Part shown: piece after piece, positions 25,212 to 36,184 of the stretch
How positions within the stretch are numbered: position 1 is the stretch's first letter
Layout of the letters: every line of letters starts with the position of its first letter
From: Pseudomonadota bacterium
Lineage (GTDB): Bacteria > Pseudomonadota > Gammaproteobacteria > Xanthomonadales > SZUA-38
NCBI GenBank assembly: GCA_039033415.1
Contig: JBCCCR010000012.1
Coordinates: 62,001 to 126,000 of the forward strand
DNA length: 64,000 nucleotides
Reading direction: 5' to 3'
Translations under genes and position numbers: made by a program
The notes under the pieces: generated by a model
Told to the model about the DNA's origin: nothing
Database searches by the model: none
Seen by the model: the letters and a program-made list of their open reading frames with translations, nothing else

Positions 25212-26168
25212 CTAGAGGAGGGCGTCGACAAACGCCTCCGGCTCGAAAACGCGAAGGTCGGCTGCACGCTCGCCGACCCCGATAAACCGGATCGGCACGC
25301 CGAGCTTCTGCGCAAGGGCGAAGACCATCCCGCCTTTGGCGGTGCCGTCGAGCTTGGTGACAACCAGGCCAGTGACGCCCACAGCTTCGCCGAAGTCGGC
25401 GGCCTGATTGAGGGCGTTCTGGCCAGCGGTGCCGTCGAGCACCAGCAGGACCTCGTGGGGGGCACTTGGATCCAGCTTGCCCATGACGCGCTTAATTTTC
25501 TTGAGCTCTTCCATCAGGTTGGACTGCGTATGCAGCCGACCCGCGGTGTCGGCGATCATGACATCCACACCTCTCGCCTTAGCCGCCTGCAGGCCGTCGA
25601 AACAGACCGAGGCCGAGTCGGAGCCTGTGCTCTGCGCGATCACGGGCACGCTGATGCGCTCGCCCCAGGTCTTGAGCTGTTCCACGGCGGCCGCCCGAAA
25701 GGTGTCGCCGGCAGCGAGCAGCACGCTTTTGCCCTCGCCCCCTAGCCGCTGAGCCAGTTTGCCGATGGTGGTGGTTTTGCCGGCGCCGTTGACCCCGACC
25801 ACCATGATCACAAAAGGGCTGTCCGTGGTGGCCGGTTCGAGCGGCTTGGCGACGGGTGTCAGGCGCTGAATCAGGAGCTCTCGAAGCGCGGTCATCAGCC
25901 GCTCGGAATCGTCCAGCTCCTTACGCTTAACTCGTCCGGTGAGGTCGTCGATGATGGCAGTGGTCGTCTCCGCGCCGACGTCGGCGGTCAGTAGGAGTGT
26001 TTCCAGCTCCTCCAGCAGCTCGTCGTCGATCTTGCGACCAAAAGAGAACATCTGCCGCAGGCGCTTGCCAAAACCTGCCCGCGGCTTTTCCAGCTGCTTT
26101 TCCAAGGGCGTGGCGCCGGCGGGTGCGGAGCCCTCTTGTGCTTTGTCTTTTTTACCGAATCCAAACAT
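25212..26168 (-). CDS. ftsY: Signal recognition particle receptor FtsY
   Basis: GTPase that docks SRP-ribosome complexes at the inner membrane. The 318 residues show a short acidic/charged A domain (about 1-30), the N domain ([20 protein letters not shown]), and the G domain with [15 protein letters not shown] (G1), [20 protein letters not shown] (G3) and [10 protein letters not shown] (G4). The A domain is short compared with E. coli, as in many other species. Separated from rsmD on the other strand by an FkbM-type gene. Confidence 0.97.
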   Translation of the reverse strand: MFGFGKKDKAQEGSAPAGATPLEKQLEKPRAGFGKRLRQMFSFGRKIDDELLEELETLLLTADVGAETTTAIIDDLTGRVKRKELDDSERLMTALRELLIQRLTPVAKPLEPATTDSPFVIMVVGVNGAGKTTTIGKLAQRLGGEGKSVLLAAGDTFRAAAVEQLKTWGERISVPVIAQSTGSDSASVCFDGLQAAKARGVDVMIADTAGRLHTQSNLMEELKKIKRVMGKLDPSAPHEVLLVLDGTAGQNALNQAADFGEAVGVTGLVVTKLDGTAKGGMVFALAQKLGVPIRFIGVGERAADLRVFEPEAFVDALL

Positions 26169-26270
26169 TACGCGCGAGACAGGATGAGCGATTTCACCGG
26201 GTTACATGGGGACAGGGCACGTACAATACCACCATGAACCCACGTCTGTTTCAGCTCCTGTGGCCAGGTC

Positions 26271-26987
26271 ATGGCTAACGCCAGCGTTAAGCGTCTGTTG
26301 CCTGAAGCGTTTAAGCGCCGGCTTCGTGAAATGGCTGGTGTTCCGACGATGGCTGGCCGGATGCAAAACCTTAAGCGAGCAGGCTTTTCGTGCAGCGGCG
26401 CGGTAGATGGAGGCGCATTCGACGGCGATTGGGCTAGGCTGTGCCGAACAATTTTTCAGTGTCCGGTCTGGGCGCTTGAACCCTTGCCCAGGGACGGGTT
26501 GAGAAAGCTTGTCGCGGCAGATGCTCAGCTTCACCTTGTTGAGGCAGCGCTCTGTGAGGAGCAGCAGGACTCAGTGGAGTTCCTCGAGCAAGGGTCGAAC
26601 AGCCGGATGCCCGACCACGAAAGTCGACAGCTTGCTGGCGACGATCTGGTCCGGGTGCCCGCAACAACTCTCGATGCGCTACTCGACGGAATTCAACCGA
26701 CACCGAATCTGCTCAAGTTGGACCTTCAGGGGGCAGAATTGAAGGCGCTTCGCGGCGGTCAAAAGTATCTCAATGCCTTTGAGGTGGTGATTTGTGAGGT
26801 TTCGGTGATCCCCATCGGAAAGGTTCCGGACGTCCACGAGATGATCGATTTTTTTCGGGCCCAAGGGTATCGGCTCTATGACTTCTTGCCCGCCTACTTT
26901 CGACCCTTAGACGGTGCGCTGTGGCAGGCTGATGCGTTCTTTGTAAGCTCGACATCTCCTCTGGTGGCGTCAACGCGCTGGGATTGA
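26271..26987 (+). CDS. FkbM-family methyltransferase
   Basis: SAM-dependent O-methyltransferase of the FkbM group, 238 residues. The visible signs are VDGGAFDGDWARL (motif I), LKLDLQGAELKALRGG (the family's KxDxxGxE block) and VVICEVSVIPIGK. A basic N-terminus precedes the fold. The target is unknown; relatives methylate sugars of surface polysaccharides or small molecules. It stands between ftsY and rsmD, where these two are usually direct neighbours, so it is probably an insertion. It is followed by rsmD after 10 bases. Confidence 0.85.
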   Translation: MANASVKRLLPEAFKRRLREMAGVPTMAGRMQNLKRAGFSCSGAVDGGAFDGDWARLCRTIFQCPVWALEPLPRDGLRKLVAADAQLHLVEAALCEEQQDSVEFLEQGSNSRMPDHESRQLAGDDLVRVPATTLDALLDGIQPTPNLLKLDLQGAELKALRGGQKYLNAFEVVICEVSVIPIGKVPDVHEMIDFFRAQGYRLYDFLPAYFRPLDGALWQADAFFVSSTSPLVASTRWD

Positions 26988-26997
26988 TGTGTTTTAG

Positions 26998-27579
26998 ATG
27001 TCGAAGAGACTCCGAAAGAAACCTGGCGGACAGATCCGGATCACGGGCGGTCGCTGGCGCAGTCGACGCCTTACCGTGCCGGACGTCGCCTCGCTGCGGC
27101 CATCGAGTGACCGCACCCGCGAGACGCTGTTCAACTGGCTGGGCCACGATCTCACGAGTCTTGATTGCGCAGACCTTTACGCCGGTACCGGCGCGCTTGG
27201 CCTGGAAGCGCTCTCCCGGGGTGCTGCGAGCTGTGTTTTTGTCGAGAGTAGCGCCATCGCGGTTGCGGCGCTGCGCAATTCGGTGAGCCAGCTAGTCGAA
27301 AATCCCGGCCAAATTCAGGTGCTGCAGCAGTCCGTGGATGATTGGCTCGCGGGTCAAGAGCCGTCGTTTGACCTTGTTTTGGCTGACCCGCCGTTTGCCG
27401 ACGGCAACTGGGCGGCGCTTCTCGCAGGCCTGTCGAGCCGGCTTCGACCAGGCGCTCGGGTTTACCTGGAGTCGCCAATCGATCAGCAGTGGGTCTGGCC
27501 TGATTCGTTTTCGCTGCAGAAGGAAAGCCGGGTTGGGGAGGCAAGATTGCGGCTTCTTGGGTGGGCAGGGTCCGCTTAA
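26998..27579 (+). CDS. rsmD: 16S rRNA (guanine-966 N2)-methyltransferase RsmD
   Basis: Methylates G966 of 16S rRNA. The 193 residues show IRITGGRWRSRRLTVPD at the start, RPSSDRTRETLFNWL, the SAM-binding motif DLYAGTGALGLEALSRGA and the catalytic LADPPF. Length is normal. It is followed closely by coaD, the standard order in this part of the bacterial tree. Confidence 0.96.
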   Translation: MSKRLRKKPGGQIRITGGRWRSRRLTVPDVASLRPSSDRTRETLFNWLGHDLTSLDCADLYAGTGALGLEALSRGAASCVFVESSAIAVAALRNSVSQLVENPGQIQVLQQSVDDWLAGQEPSFDLVLADPPFADGNWAALLAGLSSRLRPGARVYLESPIDQQWVWPDSFSLQKESRVGEARLRLLGWAGSA

Positions 27580-27587
27580 GCCTTTAG

Positions 27588-30104
<2,517 letters not shown>

Positions 30105-30204
30105 GTTCCAACCGGCCCAGGCAATCGCGCGCTTGGCACTGATCTGAGTAGGGCGAATTGCGAGAAAAGCGGTATGCTAATCCGGTGGAAATCGGAGCGT
30201 GCTC

Positions 30205-30753
30205 ATGGGCAAAGAATTCTCGGAGATCGACGAAAAAATCCAGCGTTGGCTTGGTCGGCAGAAAATGTTTTTTGTGGCCACCGCGCCGCTGGATGCTGGT
30301 GGGATGGTCAACTGCTCGCCCAAGGGTGGCGACACCTTCATCGTGCTGGGCCCAAAGCAGATTGCCTACCTTGACTACGGTGGCAGCGGCATTGAAACCG
30401 TCGCCCACATCAAGGAAAACGGCCGGATTGTTGTCATGTTCTGCGCGTTTGACGGCCCGCCAAAAATCTTTCGCTTTTACGGTGTCGGCGAGGTGATCGA
30501 ACCTGGCGACGAAGAGTTCGACGGGCTCAAGGCGAAGTTTCCGCCGCACTGCACCTGCCGCAATATCATCCGCGTCAACGTGACTCGAATCGCGGACTCC
30601 TGCGGTTACGCGGTCCCGTTGTATGAGCATACCGGCGAACGCACCGCCATGGAGACCTGGGTCGAGAGTAAGACCGAAGAGGAGATGCAGGCCTATCGGG
30701 CTAAAAACAACGCGGAGAGTCTCGACGGTCTCCCCGGTCTCAAAGCGCGTTAA
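30205..30753 (+). CDS. Pyridoxamine 5'-phosphate oxidase-family FMN-binding protein
   Basis: A split-barrel flavoprotein of 182 residues, with start at the ATG at 30205 (GGAG upstream; a GTG at 30199 is also in frame). Motifs: QKMFFVATAPL, VNCSPKGGDTFIVLG, IAYLDYGGSGIETVAHI and GRIVVMFCAF. These are usual in the general-stress/PPOX group, where the FMN site lies in the barrel. The cysteines in HCTCRN are notable but not a known site. Reaction unknown; many members reduce small molecules rather than act on vitamin B6. Confidence 0.85.
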   Translation: MGKEFSEIDEKIQRWLGRQKMFFVATAPLDAGGMVNCSPKGGDTFIVLGPKQIAYLDYGGSGIETVAHIKENGRIVVMFCAFDGPPKIFRFYGVGEVIEPGDEEFDGLKAKFPPHCTCRNIIRVNVTRIADSCGYAVPLYEHTGERTAMETWVESKTEEEMQAYRAKNNAESLDGLPGLKAR

Positions 30754-30812
30754 CGCGTCTGGCGCTGCGTTAACTTCGACCCAAAGCCCGTTTTAAGATG
30801 GTGCGATAAACG

Positions 30813-32861
30813 CTAGTTCGCGCGAGGCACGGACGTTCCGAGGCCGAAGGTTACCTGGTCTATCGCGCGAAGCAGCTCAATCTGCGTGACCGGCTTAATC
30901 AGTACGGAGATGTCCGAAGCTCGCTGGAGGTCGCCTTCCGCCGCTTCGTAGGCATAGCCGGAAATCATGATCACCGGCATCGCCGGCTTCAGTTTCCTGA
31001 TCTCTTCAACCACCTCATAACCCTGCAGGGTTCCGGGCATCATGAGATCCGTAATCAGCAGATCAAACCGCTGCGATAACCGAAAAATTTCCAGCGCCCG
31101 GTCCCCGTTGGCCGCCTGGCGAACGCTGTGCCCGACCTTTTCGAGCATCCGCGTCATCGTGGTCATGACAGCCTCGTCGTCTTCGACCAGCAGGATTCGG
31201 AGGCTGCGTCTCGATGAGGTTCCGAAGCTGTGTGAGCCGTCTCCGCTTACCCGCTTGATCTCCTCAGCATAGACCGGCAGCACAATCTTGAATGTTGTTC
31301 CGATTCCCACGTCAGAGTGCACGGTGACAGTCCCTCCGGTCTGCTCGACAAATCCCTGGACCATCGAGAGTCCGAGGCCAGTGCCTTTACCCGCGGGCTT
31401 CGTCGAATAGAACGGTTCAAACACATTCTCCAGCTTTTCTGGCGCTATGCCTTCGCCCGAGTCGGCAACTGAGATGGCGATATAGCCGGTGAGGTTCCCA
31501 TTCTTGCGGATCGGCTCGAAAGCCAGGCCGTCGAGTGGCACGGACTCCGCCGAAATTGTCAGCTTTCCCCCTTTCGGCATCGCGTCGCGGGCATTCAGGA
31601 TCAGATTGACGAGGGCGTTTTGCAGGGAGCTTCGATCGGCTAGGACCTTCGGCAGGTCGCTTTCCAAGAGCGACTCGATCTCGATGTTGCTCTCAATGGT
31701 TCGCTTCATCCAGTTTTCGGTTTCCTGGATGAGGCTCGTCACGTCGATCGAGGTGGGCTCAAGTTTGGCTCGCCGCGCATAGGCCAGCATATTCGCCGCG
31801 AGCTCAGCCCCTCGCGTTGTCGCCGTCATCGCGGAATCGACGCAGTCAAACGGCTCACGATCGTCGGTCATCTGCGCGATGTAGTCGCGGAGAAGCTCAA
31901 GGTTGCCCTGGATGACGGCCAGCAGGTTGTTGAAATCGTGGGCGACGCCGCCGGTCAGATTCCCGATGGTCTCCGCCTTCTGAGCGCGAAGCGCAATTTC
32001 CTTCGCTTCAACCAGGGCCGCCTCCTTGCGACGGGTTTCGGTGAGATCGATGTTGGTGCCGACCGCCTTAAGCGGTTTGCCAGACGGATCTCTTAGGATC
32101 ACAGCATTTCCCTGAATGATCCGTTCGCCGCCCCCCGGCAGAAAGATGCGATATTCGCCCTGATACTCGGCCTGGGTTTCCATCGCTTCCCTGAAACGGT
32201 CGGCCATTTTGCGGCGCTCAGCCGGGTCCATATTCTTGAGCCAATCCTCTGGTCGTACGGGGAGCTCCTCCCGCGTCATGCCATGAAGCTCACACGACCG
32301 GTCGTCCCAATAAAGCTCGTGTTTCTCCAGGTCCCACGTCCAGATTCCAAAGCCCGCGGCCCGCTGGGCCAGCTCGAGGTTGGCGTGAAGATCCTCTAGC
32401 TGACGACGGGCCTGCCGCTCCGTCGAAATATCCACCATGAAACCAACGATCGCCGTTGGCTTTGCGTTGGTGTCCATGACCGCCGCCGCCTCGACGCGGC
32501 AATAACACTCGTCACCGTTCAGTTTCTGCAGCCTTACAACCGACCGGTAGGGCGCGCCATCGTTAAGAACCGCATTGATTTTGGTTTTTTCGCGAGCCCG
32601 GTCGTCTGGATGGATGAGGCCGAGGTAACCGTCGGGAGGCGGCGAAAAAGTGGCTCGATCGGTGCTGATCAGTTGGAGCAGCCGCTCGCTGCAGGTGAAT
32701 GACGGCTGCTCAAAATCCCAGCACCAGGTGCCGAGCTGCCCGTCGAGCAAGGTGACATCCCGCTCAAGGATGCTCGTCCAGAAAGCTGGCGGTGCATTGC
32801 TAGCTCGCTTATCGGCCAACGGTTTGCGCCCACAGGCATTGACGCGGAATTCCGTCGACAA
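30813..32861 (-). CDS. Hybrid sensor histidine kinase with two PAS domains and C-terminal receiver
   Basis: A soluble signalling kinase of 682 residues; no membrane spans are seen. Order: PAS 1 (about 36-150, LLDGQLGTWCWDFEQP), PAS 2 with PAC (about 160-280, FGIWTWDLEKHELYWDD), dimerisation/phosphoacceptor part with His308 in GGVAHDFNNLLAVI, ATP-binding domain (N box NLILNARDAMP, VADSGEGI, GKGTGLGLSMVQGF, 410-530), and a receiver with Asp605 in LLITDLMMPG and Lys656. HDFNN-type kinases of this form often receive or remove phosphate through their own receiver. The signal may be redox, light or a small ligand; cofactor cannot be judged. No separate output gene is next to it. Confidence 0.93.
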   Translation of the reverse strand: MSTEFRVNACGRKPLADKRASNAPPAFWTSILERDVTLLDGQLGTWCWDFEQPSFTCSERLLQLISTDRATFSPPPDGYLGLIHPDDRAREKTKINAVLNDGAPYRSVVRLQKLNGDECYCRVEAAAVMDTNAKPTAIVGFMVDISTERQARRQLEDLHANLELAQRAAGFGIWTWDLEKHELYWDDRSCELHGMTREELPVRPEDWLKNMDPAERRKMADRFREAMETQAEYQGEYRIFLPGGGERIIQGNAVILRDPSGKPLKAVGTNIDLTETRRKEAALVEAKEIALRAQKAETIGNLTGGVAHDFNNLLAVIQGNLELLRDYIAQMTDDREPFDCVDSAMTATTRGAELAANMLAYARRAKLEPTSIDVTSLIQETENWMKRTIESNIEIESLLESDLPKVLADRSSLQNALVNLILNARDAMPKGGKLTISAESVPLDGLAFEPIRKNGNLTGYIAISVADSGEGIAPEKLENVFEPFYSTKPAGKGTGLGLSMVQGFVEQTGGTVTVHSDVGIGTTFKIVLPVYAEEIKRVSGDGSHSFGTSSRRSLRILLVEDDEAVMTTMTRMLEKVGHSVRQAANGDRALEIFRLSQRFDLLITDLMMPGTLQGYEVVEEIRKLKPAMPVIMISGYAYEAAEGDLQRASDISVLIKPVTQIELLRAIDQVTFGLGTSVPRAN

Positions 32862-33108
32862 CGTCCCCCGTCATTCGACGCCGATCGAACGCTTTGTCAG
32901 CGTGAGTAAGGATCGGGCAGTCGCGCGCTGCAAAAGCGCGGCTTGCCCGCTGCCGCTCGCTGAATCCTGACTGTCGCGTCTGCGTCTTCGTGTTCTTAAC
33001 GATCCTGCGTTGTATGTTGTCCCCGCAGCCCGGACGGGACCCGACTGCCGCTCCAGCATAGCCTGCCCATCCCGACGGTAAAAGCGTCAACCTGTGTCGC
33101 GGCTTTTC

Positions 33109-33663
33109 TCAATCGAGAGCTCGACGCAGAAACAAGCGCGCAAATTTCCATTTGCGCGTGACCGTTGCGCGGGAGACCTCCAGCACATCCGCTGTCTCCG
33201 ATTCACTCAGGCCAGAGAAAAACCGCAGCTCCGTAACGTCAGCCGCGAGAGGGTCTCGCAGGGCCAGTTTGCCGATCGCCTGGTCGAGGTCCAGCAGGTC
33301 GAGAGGCGCGTCGCCCGCGGGTCCCGCCAGGCTGAGACTCACCTGTTGACCGCGGCGCTTGGCGGCGCCGCGTTCACGGGCCAGGTCAACGCAGGTGGCG
33401 CGAATCATCTTGGCAACAAGCCGGACCAGATGCGGCTGGGAGTCCGGTCGGTTCATCAGCTTCAGCAGGCGGATACTGGCTTCGTTTGCCAGGTCGCGTG
33501 ATTCCAGCGATAGCTGCCTGCCACTGCGGTTGAGCTGCTGGCGTGCCAGGCTCATCATCAGGGGCGCCAGCGATTGGAAGAGGGCGTCGCGAACCGATTC
33601 GTCGCCGGAAGCCCAGCGCGAGATCAGGTCAACGAGTTGTTTGGGGTCATCGGATGCGGTCAC
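33109..33663 (-). CDS. ECF-like RNA polymerase sigma factor paired with a Ser/Thr kinase
   Basis: A 184-residue sigma-70 family factor: region 2 (SLESRDLANEASIRLLKLM, LVRLVAKMIRATCVDLARE, about 50-100) and region 4 (VTELRFFSGLSESETADVL, VSRATVTRKWKFARLFL, 140-180). It resembles the group called TIGR02999/ECF43, which is found beside PknB-type kinases in xanthomonads and is thought to be activated by kinase phosphorylation instead of by release from an anti-sigma. No anti-sigma gene is present. The start codon lies only 17 bases from the divergent kinase start, so the promoters must overlap coding sequence or each other. Confidence 0.9.
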   Translation of the reverse strand: MTASDDPKQLVDLISRWASGDESVRDALFQSLAPLMMSLARQQLNRSGRQLSLESRDLANEASIRLLKLMNRPDSQPHLVRLVAKMIRATCVDLARERGAAKRRGQQVSLSLAGPAGDAPLDLLDLDQAIGKLALRDPLAADVTELRFFSGLSESETADVLEVSRATVTRKWKFARLFLRRALD

Positions 33664-33680
33664 GGTACTATGAAGATTCC

Positions 33681-36146
33681 ATGTCTGACGATCGCCAACA
33701 ATCCGTTGCCAGCGGCACCGACAGCATAGCGCATCACGTTTCGGAGCTGCTCCCCCTGCCGGTTGATCAGCGGGACCGGTATCTTGGCGCGCTCGATGAC
33801 GCTACGGCCGAAGAATTGCGGGAACTGCTGGCGTTTGAGTCCAGTGCGGTTGACCTCAGCGAGCTCGCGGGCATCACGGTTGCACAGGAGCTGATGCGTC
33901 GGGAGGTGCCGCCGCAGCTCGGCCGTTGGCGGGTCCAGCGGCCGTTGGGACAGGGCGGCATGGGTTCGGTGTATCTCGTGACTCGTGAGGAGCTCGGCAT
34001 CGTCCACGAGGGTGCCGCCAAGCTGGGTCACAGCCAGATCCAGTCGGCGGCTGCGCTGGCTGCAATTCAGCGGGAGGCAGGAGCGCTGAGTGTCCTGCAG
34101 CATGGCAATATTGCCCGGCTGCTCGACTTCGGTGCTGACGAGCGTGGCCTGCCGTTTGTGGTGTCAGAGTATGTAGAGGGCACAGCCCTGCTGACCTATC
34201 TCAACGGCCATCGGCTCGACAGAAATCGGCGGATCGAGCTTTTCGACCAGCTGCTAGATGCCGTGATCGCTGCGCACGCTAACCTCGTGCTGCATCTCGA
34301 TCTAAAGCCCGACAATGTGCTGGTGACCGCTTCCGGCCAGGTGAAACTCATTGACTTTGGCCTGTCGGGGCTCGGCGGTGAGAAACCGGCCGGCTTCACC
34401 CAGGCTTTTGCCAGCCCGGAGCAGCTCGCTGGCCAGCCGGTCACCGTGGCGGCGGATATCTTCGCCCTGGGCAAAATTCTTGAGCTGATCGTCAGCTCCG
34501 AGCCGTCGGTGGGCGGCGCTGAGCTTGCGGCCATCGTGAAGATGGCAACACACGACGACCCTGCGGAACGCTACCCTTCCGCGCTTGCCCTGAAGCTCGA
34601 CATTCAGGCGCTTCAGTCTCGGCGCCCGGTAACGCCGCTGGCGCAGCGCCGGCTCTATCGATGGTCCCGGTTTCTCCGCCGGCAGTGGCTGCCGACAAGT
34701 CTGTCTGTGCTCGTAGTTGCTGTTCTGGTCACCGGCCTGCTGAGCGTTTACCGCCAAAATCAGGCGATCGAACAGGAGCGTGATCGGGCGCTCGAGCTGC
34801 TCGCCAGCGAGCGGGCAACCTCGAGCTTCGTGACCCAAAGCCTGCGCGAGGCGAGCGTGTTTGCCGGTGGGGATGGACAAATGACGGTCGCTGAGCTGAT
34901 GCACAGCATGCTGAAAAACCTTCCGGCGGAGGAGGACATGTCGCCGCGATCCAAGTCCTGGCTGGCCAGCGATCTGGCCGCCGTTTTTACCGGCCTCGGC
35001 GAGATGGATGCAGCGCTAGCGGCCAGCGAGATGGCCGTCGCGGCGGCGGAACGCAGCGAAGAGTTGGAAGACGATATCGCCCACTGGACACAGCGAGCCC
35101 TGACCGCTGGGGTCGCCCATCGTTACGAGCTGGCGCTGGAGGCTGCGGAAACCGCCCGCTCGCTGGCGCTCTCGGTGAATCATTGGCGACTGCCCTGGAC
35201 CTATCTCGCCACCATGCAGACGCTGGTGGCCATGAAACGCTGGTCAGAAGTGGTCGAGCTGTTCGATGTGATTCAAGCGCTCCCCACCGACCGACAAAGC
35301 GTCCGGGGAAACATTCACTACATGCGCGGAATTGCGCTGACCGGGCTCGAGCGGTTCGACGAGGCAGCAGCGGATTTTGCCGCTGCCGGGGACATCTACG
35401 GAGAAGTATTCGGGGCAGACTCAGCGCCGATTGCTGACGTCCAGTTCCGTGATTACCAGCGGCTGATTCAGCAGGGGGAGTTGGAGCAGGCCAGCCGGCG
35501 AACCGCGGCGCTGGTCAAGTTTTTCGCCGATTCTTACGGTCCGGCGCATTACCGAAGCGTGCTGCTCGCCGCTGAGCAATCCTGGCTGGCTCACCTCAGC
35601 GAGGATGACGCAGCCGCGAGTGCGCTCGCCGAGCAGGTCACTCAGCTGCGCTCGCTCCTGGGAGACACTTCCCCGGTGCTGGCCATTCACCTGATCCGTC
35701 TGACCCAATTGAGGACACGGGGCAGCGCGCGGGACCAGCGGACGGCGACAAATTTGCTGGACGAGGCTGACCGGCGCCTTGCCGTACTGCCTCCGGACAA
35801 CATCGACCGCCTGAACAGCCTGCTGACCCGGGCTGAGCTCGAGCTGATCGGGGTCAGCAAAGGCCAGGCGGCGGAGCCGCCCGCTGCTCTCGACAGTCTG
35901 CTCAGTCATGCAGCTGGCCTCAGCACCTTGCGCCTTCGCTATCTGCTGTTTCAGGCTCAGCTGCTCGAAGACAGTGACTACCTTGCTGAAGGCCATCAGC
36001 TCTGCCGATCGGCCCAGGCGATTCTGGCTCAGGCTGATGGCCGGTGGCAGCCGCTGCGAGCGCTGAGTCCGGCCGCCGGGCGGGCGCTGACCGATTGGGT
36101 CGAGGCCTGCTCCCCAAAAAAGGTGACGCAAACGCCGACGTTTTAA
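33681..36146 (+). CDS. Transmembrane Ser/Thr protein kinase with periplasmic repeat domain
   Basis: The 821-residue product starts at the ATG at 33681. Order: N-terminal extension (1-80) with LLPLPVDQRDRYL, typical of this kinase group; kinase domain (about 82-310) with GQGGMGSVYLV, Lys114, HLDLKPDN (catalytic Asp207; Leu instead of the usual Arg, so not an RD kinase), DFG (225-227) and ASPEQ; a transmembrane helix (about 337-355); and a large helical TPR-like periplasmic part to the end. It probably senses the envelope outside and phosphorylates the divergent sigma factor inside; that is inference from the known EcfK/PknS-type pairs. Confidence 0.9.
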   Translation: MSDDRQQSVASGTDSIAHHVSELLPLPVDQRDRYLGALDDATAEELRELLAFESSAVDLSELAGITVAQELMRREVPPQLGRWRVQRPLGQGGMGSVYLVTREELGIVHEGAAKLGHSQIQSAAALAAIQREAGALSVLQHGNIARLLDFGADERGLPFVVSEYVEGTALLTYLNGHRLDRNRRIELFDQLLDAVIAAHANLVLHLDLKPDNVLVTASGQVKLIDFGLSGLGGEKPAGFTQAFASPEQLAGQPVTVAADIFALGKILELIVSSEPSVGGAELAAIVKMATHDDPAERYPSALALKLDIQALQSRRPVTPLAQRRLYRWSRFLRRQWLPTSLSVLVVAVLVTGLLSVYRQNQAIEQERDRALELLASERATSSFVTQSLREASVFAGGDGQMTVAELMHSMLKNLPAEEDMSPRSKSWLASDLAAVFTGLGEMDAALAASEMAVAAAERSEELEDDIAHWTQRALTAGVAHRYELALEAAETARSLALSVNHWRLPWTYLATMQTLVAMKRWSEVVELFDVIQALPTDRQSVRGNIHYMRGIALTGLERFDEAAADFAAAGDIYGEVFGADSAPIADVQFRDYQRLIQQGELEQASRRTAALVKFFADSYGPAHYRSVLLAAEQSWLAHLSEDDAAASALAEQVTQLRSLLGDTSPVLAIHLIRLTQLRTRGSARDQRTATNLLDEADRRLAVLPPDNIDRLNSLLTRAELELIGVSKGQAAEPPAALDSLLSHAAGLSTLRLRYLLFQAQLLEDSDYLAEGHQLCRSAQAILAQADGRWQPLRALSPAAGRALTDWVEACSPKKVTQTPTF

Positions 36147-36184
36147 CGATAGTAAGGAAAACAGCATCATCCGGGAGAGGCAGT

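Noticed and set aside
26205-26226. ATGGGGACAGGGCACGTAC as half of a REP-type repeat
   Set aside because: Only one arm is visible; no partner arm was found within the next 100 bases.
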